Below are positions 1 through 4,672 of a DNA stretch of 5,157 nucleotides, piece by piece. The notes beneath the pieces were generated by a model, which searched no databases, was not told the origin of the DNA, and saw only the letters and a program-made list of their open reading frames with translations. The stretch is from DATGKR01 sp035294565 (GTDB taxonomy: Bacteria; Actinomycetota; Acidimicrobiia; Acidimicrobiales; Palsa-688): NCBI GenBank assembly GCA_035294565.1, contig DATGKR010000036.1, forward strand, positions 1 through 5,157. Direction: 5' to 3'. Position numbers and translations under genes: made by a program. The stretch's first letter is position 1, and the number at the start of each line of letters is the position of its first letter.

Positions 1-324
1 GTGGAGGTTGGCCACGATGGCCAGGTCGTAGGAGGGGGCCCGGGGTCGCCATTCGAGGACGTCTCTGCGGGCGGTCTCGATGTGCAAACCGTCCTGCTCG
101 GCTCGAGCCTGCGCCTGGGAGAGGGCGACGCTCGACGCGTCGAGCAGGGTCATGTCCCATCCCCTGGCGGCGAGCCAGAGGCTGTTGCGGCCCGGTCCGC
201 TGCCCAGGTCGAGACCGCGTCCGGCGGGCAGGGCCCCGGCCAGCTCGACGAGCAGCGGGTCAGGGTCACTCGGCCATGGGTGCTCGGCGAAGCGTCGATC
301 CCAGAACTCCCCGGCGCCGGTCAC
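1..324 (-). CDS. Class I SAM-dependent methyltransferase, N-terminal part (cut by window edge)
   Basis: The first 108 residues of a Rossmann-fold methyltransferase; the 3' end lies beyond position 1. The protein opens with an aromatic-rich stretch (EFWDRRFAEHPWP, residues 6-18) typical of TehB/thiopurine-methyltransferase-like small-molecule enzymes. Motif I follows (LDLGSGPGRNSLWLA, 38-52), which binds SAM, then the acidic end of strand beta-2 (LLDAS, Asp62) expected to hold the ribose, and the start of the beta-4 motif (YDLAIVANLH, 99-108). The GTG start at 322-324 has a GGGGAG ribosome site at 330-335, 5 bases away, and overlaps the stop of the CMD-family gene (GTGA), so it is probably the last or a late gene of the operon starting at 1441. 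The fold is clear. The methyl acceptor is unknown, because the substrate-determining C-terminal half is missing. Confidence 0.9.
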   Translation of the reverse strand, partial: MTGAGEFWDRRFAEHPWPSDPDPLLVELAGALPAGRGLDLGSGPGRNSLWLAARGWDMTLLDASSVALSQAQARAEQDGLHIETARRDVLEWRPRAPSYDLAIVANLH

Positions 325-782
325 TGCTGCTCCCCGTCGCCGGGTGCTGTGCCGGCTCCAACACCACGTGGCTCGGCGCCCATCTTCGAAGCCACCGGTG
401 TCCCGAGAAGCTCGGCGACGATGTCGATGGCCAGCGCGTAGGCGGGCATCCCTGAGGTGACTAGCGAGGTCTCGGCTACGCCGACGAGATCGGCCGGTGT
501 GGCGCCGGCCCGAAGCGCACCTCGCGCGTGGAGGCGGGCGGGCTCGTCGCGTCCGAGGGCGACTAGCTGGGCGAAGTGGACCAGCTGCTGGGTTCGAGCG
601 TCCAGGGGGTTGTCGGTGAGGAGCACCCGGCGCAGCTGCTCGATCGTCTCCACCGCGCCGAGGCGCCCGGTCGCCTCGGCGACCGCCAGGCGGGCCTCGA
701 TGCCTTGTGGCACCGTTGCGAACACCTGGCGGTAGCGGTCGCGGATCGCCTCGGCCCGCTCCGAAGACGAGTCGGCGGTCAC
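321..782 (-). CDS. Carboxymuconolactone decarboxylase (CMD)-family protein
   Basis: A 153-residue AhpD/CMD-like alpha-helical protein. The recognisable core is QQLVHFAQLVALG (65-77), LHARGALRAGAT (84-95) with His85, a helix with Glu104, and the family's GMPAYALAIDIV (111-122). CMD-family members act as decarboxylases, lactone hydrolases or, with a CxxC pair, as peroxidases. This one has no cysteine at all, so an AhpD-type peroxidase role is unlikely. The C-terminal tail (residues 131-153) is Gly/Ala/Pro-rich and probably disordered. The GTG start at 780-782 is chosen because it overlaps the aldolase stop (GTGA) and no in-frame start lies just upstream. The frame stays open to 1097, but that part is only antisense-like arginine-rich shadow over the aldolase gene. 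Family assignment is good; substrate is unknown. The operon suggests it works on the same small molecule as the aldolase. Confidence 0.85.
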   Translation of the reverse strand: MTADSSSERAEAIRDRYRQVFATVPQGIEARLAVAEATGRLGAVETIEQLRRVLLTDNPLDARTQQLVHFAQLVALGRDEPARLHARGALRAGATPADLVGVAETSLVTSGMPAYALAIDIVAELLGTPVASKMGAEPRGVGAGTAPGDGEQQ

Positions 783-1441
783 GAGCGCACCCGGGCCATT
801 GACGCCCGTACCGCGTCGAGGGCACCGGCGGGGAAGTCGACTGCCCCGCCGATCGCCGCCGCAGCCAGCTCGGCCTCGGCCGCTTCTTCGATCGCTACCA
901 CCAGGCGCGCCGTGCCGAGCGGGTCTGCAGCGAAGGCCAGCAGTCCGTGGTTGGCGAGCAGCACCGCAGACGTCGTCGGATGCTCGTCGAGAGCGGCGGC
1001 GATGCCCCGCACCGACACCTCGGATCCCCGCGGTCCCCACGCCACGACGGGGACCGGCTCGGCCTGACCGAAGCGCAGCAGCGGCTCGGCCCGACACGGC
1101 AGCTCGCGGTTGGCGAGGGCGAAGGCTGTGGCAGCGGGCGAGTGGGTGTGGATGATCGCGCCCACGTCACTCCGGGCCTTGTAGATGACCGAGTGCATGG
1201 CGACGATCTCGGCGTTCTCGGGCGCGAGCGCTCCTTCGAGCACCTCGCCGTCGAGGTCCACCGTGGCCAGCTGGTCAGGGCGAAGGTCGCGGACCATCCC
1301 GGTGGTGGTGAGCGCGAACCGCTCGGTGTCCAGCCGAACGCTCAGGTTGGCATGCCCGGAGTGCGACATGACATCTGCGTCTAACAGGTGGCGGACAGCG
1401 GTGACCACGAGGTCACCGGGGTTGGTCGTCTGCGTCGTCAT
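779..1441 (-). CDS. Class II aldolase/adducin-family protein
   Basis: A 220-residue protein of the zinc-dependent class II aldolase/epimerase/decarboxylase fold (FucA, AraD, MtnB relatives), full length for the single-domain form. It shows the substrate/phosphate-loop region GHANLSVRL (29-37), TTTGM (45-49), the segment PENAEIVAMH (74-83), the metal-binding HTHSP (His98, His100) and the third zinc ligand in LLANHGLLAF (His165). Glu78 is the likely counterpart of the FucA catalytic Glu73, although it sits one residue further from the following His than in FucA. The start is ATG 1439-1441, because GGAGG lies 5 bases upstream; an in-frame TTG at 1453 would place that ribosome site inside the gene. 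It is first in the operon, with CMD-family and methyltransferase genes following by overlapping codons. Retro-aldol or decarboxylase activity on a hydroxy-keto compound is inferred. The substrate cannot be told. Confidence 0.93.
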   Translation of the reverse strand: MTTQTTNPGDLVVTAVRHLLDADVMSHSGHANLSVRLDTERFALTTTGMVRDLRPDQLATVDLDGEVLEGALAPENAEIVAMHSVIYKARSDVGAIIHTHSPAATAFALANRELPCRAEPLLRFGQAEPVPVVAWGPRGSEVSVRGIAAALDEHPTTSAVLLANHGLLAFAADPLGTARLVVAIEEAAEAELAAAAIGGAVDFPAGALDAVRASMARVRS

Positions 1442-1446
1442 AAGGA

Positions 1447-1451
1447 CCTCC
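1447..1451 (-). promoter_or_regulatory. Ribosome binding site of the aldolase gene
   Basis: GGAGG on the minus strand, 5 bases before ATG 1441. It decides the start: it rules out the longer TTG reading, which would begin at 1453 and contain the site. Confidence 0.85.
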
Positions 1452-1477
1452 AAGGGTATTGGGCCGTCAGTACCTGA

Positions 1478-1505
1478 AACGTAGATACCGCTACAAATAT
1501 TTCCA
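1478..1505 (-). promoter_or_regulatory. Candidate promoter of the aldolase operon with an operator-like palindrome
   Basis: This is the most AT-rich stretch of the divergent intergenic region. On the minus strand it reads TGGAAA (1505-1500), 16 bases, then TACGTT (1483-1478), a moderate -35/-10 pair. It predicts a transcription start near 1471 and a leader of about 30 bases carrying the GGAGG site. Between the boxes lies an imperfect palindrome, GTAGCGGTATCTAC (1494-1481), with GTAG/CTAC arms, in the position where a repressor would compete with RNA polymerase. The boxes are inferred by eye; no regulator gene is in the window. Confidence 0.4.
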
Positions 1506-1516
1506 GGGCGGAGCCT

Positions 1517-1564
1517 GGGCGAACCGAAAAGACCGGCAGAGCCCGGTCAACGGCTGGTTCGCCC
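1517..1564. repeat. Nested inverted repeat in the divergent intergenic region
   Basis: The outer arms are a perfect 9-base inverted repeat, GGGCGAACC (1517-1525) and GGTTCGCCC (1556-1564). Inside lies a second perfect 6-base pair, GACCGG (1531-1536) and CCGGTC (1543-1548), with a 6-base loop. The bases between the stems are A-rich on the left (GAAAA). As RNA either strand could fold into a stem, internal loop and stem. On the minus strand the inner hairpin is followed directly by TTTT, like an intrinsic terminator. It could be a structured leader, a terminator/attenuator or a binding site; sequence alone does not decide. Confidence 0.6.
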
Positions 1565-1626
1565 TCTTCGACTTGCGCCGCCGGGCGGGGATGGTTGCCA
1601 CTGAACCGCCGCTAGGGGCTGGCCTC

Positions 1627-1632
1627 TAAGCT
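1627..1632 (+). promoter_or_regulatory. Candidate -10 box for leaderless transcription of the MBL-fold gene
   Basis: TAAGCT fits the actinobacterial TANNNT -10 pattern. With 6 bases between it and the first base of the GTG at 1639, transcription would start on or next to the initiation codon. No Shine-Dalgarno sequence is visible upstream of 1639 or 1642, which fits a leaderless mRNA. No good -35 hexamer is seen at 17-18 bases. Confidence 0.45.
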
Positions 1633-1638
1633 GGCGGC

Positions 1639-2424
1639 GTGATGGTCGGCGACGCAAGGGTGGACCCGGTGATCGACGGTGCGGGCCGCTTCGAGGCGAC
1701 CAAGAGCTTCCGGGGCACGACTCCCGAGCAGTGGGCGCTCCATCGTGACCTGCTGGACGAGGACGGGCTCCTCTCCTTCGCCATGGGCGGGTTCCTCGTG
1801 CGCAGCGGAGCAAGGGTGATCCTCGTGGACCTCGGGCTGGGTCGGCGAGCGTTCCTGGGCATCGAAGGAGGGTCCTTCCTCGACGAGCTGTCCGCTCTCG
1901 GGGTGCGTCCCGACGAGGTGACCGACGTGGTCTTCACCCACCTCCACTTCGACCACATCGGCTGGGCGACAACCGCCGACGGCGAGCCGACGTTCCCGCG
2001 TGCCACCTACCGCTGCGCGGCCGCCGACTGGGACCACTTCCTGGTCAAAGATCCAGGTCACGAGGCTGCGATGCTCGATCCGGTGCGTGGGCGGTTCGAG
2101 CTGTGGGAGGGGTCGGGAACGCTCCTTCCGGGCATGGATGTGCTGGCCGCGCCGGGCCACACCCCCGGAAGCACCGTGGTGGTGGTCTCGTCGGGGAACG
2201 AACGGGCGCTGCTGCTCGGCGACGTGGCGCACTGCCCGGTCGAGCTCGTCGACGAGGAGTGGCAGAGCCTCTACGACGTCGACCCGGAGCTGGCCGCTCG
2301 GACTCGCGTGGCGATGATCCGCGAGCTCGAGGGGAGCGCGGTGCCGGCGGCAGCTGCGCACTTCCCGGGTTTGCGCTTCGGGAGGTTGTTGGCGGGCGAG
2401 GGTCGCCGGCGCTGGGTGGTGTAG
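1639..2424 (+). CDS. Metallo-beta-lactamase-fold metal-dependent hydrolase
   Basis: A 261-residue single-domain MBL-fold enzyme with every metal ligand present: THLHFDH (His101, His103, Asp105, His106), APGHTPGS (His174), LLGDVAH (Asp195) and AAHFPG (His241). The order and spacing (ligand motif near residue 100, GHTPGS about 70 residues later) match the N-acyl-homoserine lactonase / methyl-parathion-hydrolase-like branch, which hydrolyses lactones and esters in the cytoplasm. There is no signal peptide, so a secreted beta-lactamase is unlikely. The N-terminal segment up to about residue 50 precedes the first strands (GGFLVRSGARVILVDLGLG, 50-68). The start is GTG 1639 or ATG 1642, one codon apart; GTG is given because the upstream -10-like box places the transcript start there. 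It is divergent from the aldolase operon and convergent with the Lgt homologue. The substrate is not determined. Confidence 0.93.
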   Translation: MMVGDARVDPVIDGAGRFEATKSFRGTTPEQWALHRDLLDEDGLLSFAMGGFLVRSGARVILVDLGLGRRAFLGIEGGSFLDELSALGVRPDEVTDVVFTHLHFDHIGWATTADGEPTFPRATYRCAAADWDHFLVKDPGHEAAMLDPVRGRFELWEGSGTLLPGMDVLAAPGHTPGSTVVVVSSGNERALLLGDVAHCPVELVDEEWQSLYDVDPELAARTRVAMIRELEGSAVPAAAAHFPGLRFGRLLAGEGRRRWVV

Positions 2425-2452
2425 GCCCAGCGGTTCCCGTATCTCGGCCCAG

Positions 2453-2470
2453 GGGCGCCGCGCGGAGCCC
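2453..2470. terminator. Possible GC-rich hairpin between convergent genes
   Basis: The 58-base gap between two converging genes holds a short GC stem (minus strand GGGC-T-CCG against CGG-C-GCCC, with one mismatch). There is no T tract on either side. It could serve as a bidirectional terminator, but a stem this short in GC-rich DNA is weak evidence. Confidence 0.25.
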
Positions 2471-2482
2471 GCGAAGGTATGG

Positions 2483-3304
2483 CTATCGGGCGCCGACAGG
2501 CTCTGGCGGTGCCGCGGCGGCGACCTCACGTCGCGTGCGGCGGTGCCGGACAAAGAGCCACGCCGCGGTGCCCAGGCCGACGGCAGCAAGGGCGATCCCG
2601 GCGATCTCGACGGCGAGAGCGCCGCCGTGGCCAGGACCTCCAGTAGCCAGCCACAAGTGCTCCTCGGTGAAGCGGCCGGCTCCCCACAGGCCGAGAGCCA
2701 CCGACGCCACGATGCCGACAGGGCCCCCGGCGGCGGCGGCCGCGCGCTCGACTCGCCAGACGACGAGCAGGACCACGAATGTGATGGCCGCCTGGAACAG
2801 GGGAACCGGGAGGCGTTTGCCCACCTCGCCGGCGTAGTACAGGCCGAACCACTGGTGGGTGGGGTGGCCGCCGCCGCGAACCATGAGCTGAGGTCCGAGA
2901 AGCCGGCCGACGGCCCAGGAGGCGAGCAGGACCGGTGCGACCAGATCGGCGAGTACAGCCAGGCGCACCTGGGGCAGGCGTTTGTGGGCCAGGTAGAACC
3001 CGGTGGTCAGGCCCAGGGCCAACCCGCCGAACGACGACAGGCCACCCTGCCATACCTCGAGGATCTGCACGGGGTGGGCCAGGTAGACCGACAGGTGGGC
3101 GAGCACGTGCACGACACGCGCCCCGACTATGGCTGCCACGATCACCCGCACCGTCACAGGCCCCAGCCACTCGGAGGGGTACCCGTGCGCCCTGAGCCGC
3201 CGGTCCAGGTAACGGTAGGCGAACCAGAAGGTGATGGCGAGACCGAGACCATAGGTGTGCAGCTGGAGGGGGCCGAGGTGGAACACGACTGGGATGGGTT
3301 TCAC
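2483..3304 (-). CDS. Prolipoprotein diacylglyceryl transferase (Lgt)-family membrane protein, divergent
   Basis: A 273-residue protein with about seven membrane segments (roughly 14-31, 50-72, 90-106, 116-136, 168-184, 195-211, 229-252). Lgt moves diacylglycerol from phosphatidylglycerol to the lipobox cysteine of prolipoproteins. Matches to the family: LGPLQLHTYGLGLA (10-23, Tyr18 matching E. coli Tyr26), GARVVHVL (61-68), WQGGLSSFGG (85-94), GR at 133-134 (E. coli Arg143), HPT (147-149), and RFTEE (211-215), where Arg211 and Glu215 match E. coli Arg239 and Glu243. The usual G-R-x-G-N-x-x-N-x-E block is not intact: GR is followed by LLGPQLMVRGGG, with no Asn or Glu. The RxP after RFTEE is also missing. 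It may be a paralogue with altered activity, or simply the form found in this lineage. The GTG start at 3302-3304 has GGAGGA 6 bases upstream. The C-terminus is a charged, Ala/Pro-rich cytoplasmic tail. Confidence 0.82.
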   Translation of the reverse strand: MKPIPVVFHLGPLQLHTYGLGLAITFWFAYRYLDRRLRAHGYPSEWLGPVTVRVIVAAIVGARVVHVLAHLSVYLAHPVQILEVWQGGLSSFGGLALGLTTGFYLAHKRLPQVRLAVLADLVAPVLLASWAVGRLLGPQLMVRGGGHPTHQWFGLYYAGEVGKRLPVPLFQAAITFVVLLVVWRVERAAAAAGGPVGIVASVALGLWGAGRFTEEHLWLATGGPGHGGALAVEIAGIALAAVGLGTAAWLFVRHRRTRREVAAAAPPEPVGAR

Positions 3305-3310
3305 GGGCGC

Positions 3311-3316
3311 TCCTCC
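3311..3316 (-). promoter_or_regulatory. Ribosome binding site of the Lgt-family gene
   Basis: A strong GGAGGA on the minus strand, 6 bases before GTG 3304, fixes the start. A TAGGAT hexamer (3348-3343) about 40 bases upstream of the start codon could be the -10 box, but no -35 partner is visible. A tiny in-frame reading, MAQEERP (3324-3301), spans the ribosome site and stops inside the start codon. Confidence 0.8.
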
Positions 3317-3350
3317 TGCGCCATTTTGACGGGCACCGCCAGATCCTACG

Positions 3351-3393
3351 GCCCCGGCCGCCGATGGCGGGGGCGCCCGGCCAGCCGGCGCCC
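3351..3393. repeat. Two adjacent GC-rich inverted repeats upstream of the Lgt-family gene
   Basis: GGGCGCC (3371-3377) pairs with GGCGCCC (3387-3393) across 9 bases. Next to it, CCGCC (3358-3362) pairs with GGCGG (3366-3370) across GAT, extended by GCCC/GGGC outer arms. The two share bases 3371-3374, so they are alternative or competing folds. Together with the terminator candidate at 3402-3425 they fill most of the 142-base gap between genes. Confidence 0.5.
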
Positions 3394-3401
3394 ATGAGAT
3401 G

Positions 3402-3425
3402 GCGGCGAGGGGTCACCCTCGCCGC
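3402..3425 (-). terminator. Terminator-like hairpin after the Ddn-like gene
   Basis: A perfect 10-base-pair stem (GCGGCGAGGG / CCCTCGCCGC) with a 4-base loop begins 21 bases after the stop codon of the minus-strand oxidoreductase gene. No T tract follows, as is common for actinobacterial terminators. Position and stem strength support termination between this gene and the Lgt-family gene. Confidence 0.6.
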
Positions 3426-3446
3426 GCGACGGGCTACGCACTGCCC

Positions 3447-3902
3447 CTACGCTTGGTGCTCGACGATCGCGAAGACCGGGTGTTTAGGGGCGATGGCCGC
3501 TATCTCCTCGTCGGTCGAGTTCGGGCCGACCCCGTCGAAGAACACACCGACTTCGACCTTCCAGCGTTCCAGATATCCTCGCAGGATAGGGACCTTGTCC
3601 TCGGCGAGCACCTCGGTCGCCAGGTAGTGGGTCCGCCTCCGGCCGAGCAACAGGTCGAGCCGACCTCCCGCGGCGCGCACGTTGCGGACCCACTGGGCTT
3701 CGCCCCGGGGCGCCACCAGGTACGTCTTGCCGTCGAGGCGTAGAAGGTTGACCGGCGTCCGGCGAGGCTCACCGGACCTTCGACCTCTCACCTCGAGGAT
3801 CCTGCTGCCCCAGACGCTGATACCCAGCCGGGTCGCTCCGGCCACGAGATTGTTGAAAACGTGCTTGGTGAACCATCCGGGTGCCCGGTAGTGGGATGCC
3901 AT
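3447..3902 (-). CDS. F420H2-dependent oxidoreductase of the Ddn (deazaflavin-dependent nitroreductase) family
   Basis: A 151-residue protein, the same length as Mycobacterium tuberculosis Ddn. The N-terminal amphipathic helix region (PGWFTKHVFNNLVA, 8-21) leads into the split-barrel fold. The family signature follows: LEVRGRRSGEPRRTPVNLL (36-54), then GKTYLVAPRGEAQWVRNVRAAGG (58-80), which frames the F420 phosphate site. The C-terminal part carries LERWKVEVGVFF (111-122) and ends FAIVEH. Ddn-family enzymes use reduced coenzyme F420 to reduce quinones and other acceptors; some members activate nitroimidazoles. The physiological acceptor here is unknown. It implies that the host makes F420, which fits an actinobacterium. 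AAGGAG (3919-3914) lies 11 bases before the ATG, a long but usable spacing. The cupin gene ends 95 bases upstream on the same strand, so cotranscription is possible. Confidence 0.9.
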   Translation of the reverse strand: MASHYRAPGWFTKHVFNNLVAGATRLGISVWGSRILEVRGRRSGEPRRTPVNLLRLDGKTYLVAPRGEAQWVRNVRAAGGRLDLLLGRRRTHYLATEVLAEDKVPILRGYLERWKVEVGVFFDGVGPNSTDEEIAAIAPKHPVFAIVEHQA

Positions 3903-3997
3903 CTCTACATACGCTCCTTGGCCGGTTGTGCGGCCGTCGATCAGCGAACCAGGCGACTAGGGCGGACGGTCGTGCCGGTCGCCGGAACTGTGTGCGG

Positions 3998-4387
3998 TCA
4001 GTTGGGCGCAGGGCCGGGCACGTTGACGGTCGGCGGTCCCTGCCCTGCCCTGACGACGACCAGATGGCTCTCCACCTCCCCGTCGTTGCCCTCCCGGTGA
4101 ACCGCACCCTTCGGGACGTGCAGGAAGTCCCCTTCGACTGCATGTACAACTCGTTCACCCCGAGGCCCGAACTCCATGCGCAGGCTGCCCCGGGCGACGT
4201 AGATGGAGGTCTCGTGGTCGCCGTGGTGGTGCCAGCCGGAAGTGACTCCCGGTGACGTGCGCACCAGGCCAGCCCAAAGGTCACCCGCTTCGACAGCCAC
4301 TTCCCGGATCATCCCGGGTGTCGGGTCGGCCTCATGTCTGTCCTCGGGGCGAACGAGGCGAACCGGTGCTGACGATGGGCCGCTCAC
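3998..4387 (-). CDS. Single-domain cupin protein
   Basis: A 129-residue small beta-barrel protein with both cupin motifs. Motif 1 is GWHHHGDHETSIYVARG (51-67), with His53, His55 and Glu59 as metal ligands. Motif 2 is GDFLHVPKGAVHREGN (86-101), which matches G(X)5PXG(X)2H(X)3N exactly and gives the fourth ligand, His97. A metal-bound enzyme or small-molecule-binding protein is therefore expected, but the reaction cannot be told. The GTG at 4385-4387 is the first ordinary start. The frame is open to a TTG at 4441, but the added 18 residues look non-conserved and neither start has a good Shine-Dalgarno sequence. A CAGACT hexamer 6 bases before the GTG could mean a leaderless transcript, which is weak. 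It is the upstream neighbour of the Ddn-like gene and divergent from the GGDEF gene. Confidence 0.87.
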   Translation of the reverse strand: MSGPSSAPVRLVRPEDRHEADPTPGMIREVAVEAGDLWAGLVRTSPGVTSGWHHHGDHETSIYVARGSLRMEFGPRGERVVHAVEGDFLHVPKGAVHREGNDGEVESHLVVVRAGQGPPTVNVPGPAPN

Positions 4388-4468
4388 ATGGCCAGTCTGC
4401 CATGGAGGAGCACGGGAGACGGAGGTCGTCCCGTTCCGCAAGAGGCGGCGCTCGATGCACAGATGCTG

Positions 4469-4510
4469 CCGCCCAGCATTCTGTGGGCGGTTTCAGCCGC
4501 GGCGCGGCTG
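4469..4510. repeat. Two consecutive inverted repeats in the cupin/GGDEF intergenic region
   Basis: The first repeat is CCGCCCA (4469-4475) and TGGGCGG (4484-4490) with an 8-base loop, followed on the plus strand by TTTC. The second is a perfect 8+1+8 palindrome, CAGCCGCG (4494-4501), G, CGCGGCTG (4503-4510). The second ends 8 bases before the -35 box of the promoter candidate at 4519, where an activator or repressor site would be plausible. The first also resembles a plus-strand terminator, though no gene is seen ending there. Confidence 0.55.
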
Positions 4511-4518
4511 CCGACAGC

Positions 4519-4547
4519 TTGTTGGCCTCCAGCGGACGGGATATATT
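4519..4547 (+). promoter_or_regulatory. Candidate sigma-70-like promoter for the GGDEF gene
   Basis: TTGTTG (4519-4524), a 17-base spacer, then TATATT (4542-4547), one base from the TATAAT consensus and the strongest AT run in the intergenic region. The predicted start near 4554 would give a leader of about 120 bases before ATG 4673. Within that leader I find no coding frame I trust and no riboswitch class I can recognise. It holds two copies of GCCGGTCC (4629-4636 and 4649-4656). Confidence 0.5.
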
Positions 4548-4672
4548 GGGTCTGCACGGCCACCCGGTTCGTGCCGCAGCTCCAGACCTAGGCCGCGAGA
4601 CGTTCGAGAACCTCGCGGGCGGCGGCTTGCCGGTCCGCGCTGCGGATGGCCGGTCCAACAGAAGGTCGTCAG

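Noticed and set aside
783..1097. Upstream extension of the CMD-family frame
   Set aside because: The added 105 residues are Arg/Gly-rich shadow of the aldolase gene. The GTGA overlap at 779-782 gives a natural start.
1612..2589. A 325-codon open frame on the minus strand
   Set aside because: It lies opposite the MBL-fold gene, whose zinc motifs are intact. Its product is a His/Arg/Pro-rich composition with no recognisable domain, typical of antisense frames in GC-rich DNA.
2543..3397. A 284-codon open frame on the plus strand, and a 296-codon minus-strand frame at 2526-3416
   Set aside because: Both overlap the Lgt-family gene in other frames. Only the 2483-3304 frame has membrane segments, family motifs and a ribosome site.
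3961..3983. Weak stem-loop between the cupin and Ddn-like genes
   Set aside because: Stem of 4+3 pairs broken by a 2x2 internal mismatch and no T tract; not enough to call a terminator.
4388..4591. A 67-codon plus-strand frame in the cupin/GGDEF gap
   Set aside because: No ribosome site, no recognisable domain, and it runs across the inverted repeats and the promoter candidate. It ends at the TAG (4589) that closes the GGDEF frame upstream, so a frameshifted GGDEF N-terminus was considered but is not supported.
4540..4600. Possible tRNA, because of a GGTTCG-containing stretch
   Set aside because: No T-arm stem closes around it and no acceptor or anticodon arm can be drawn.
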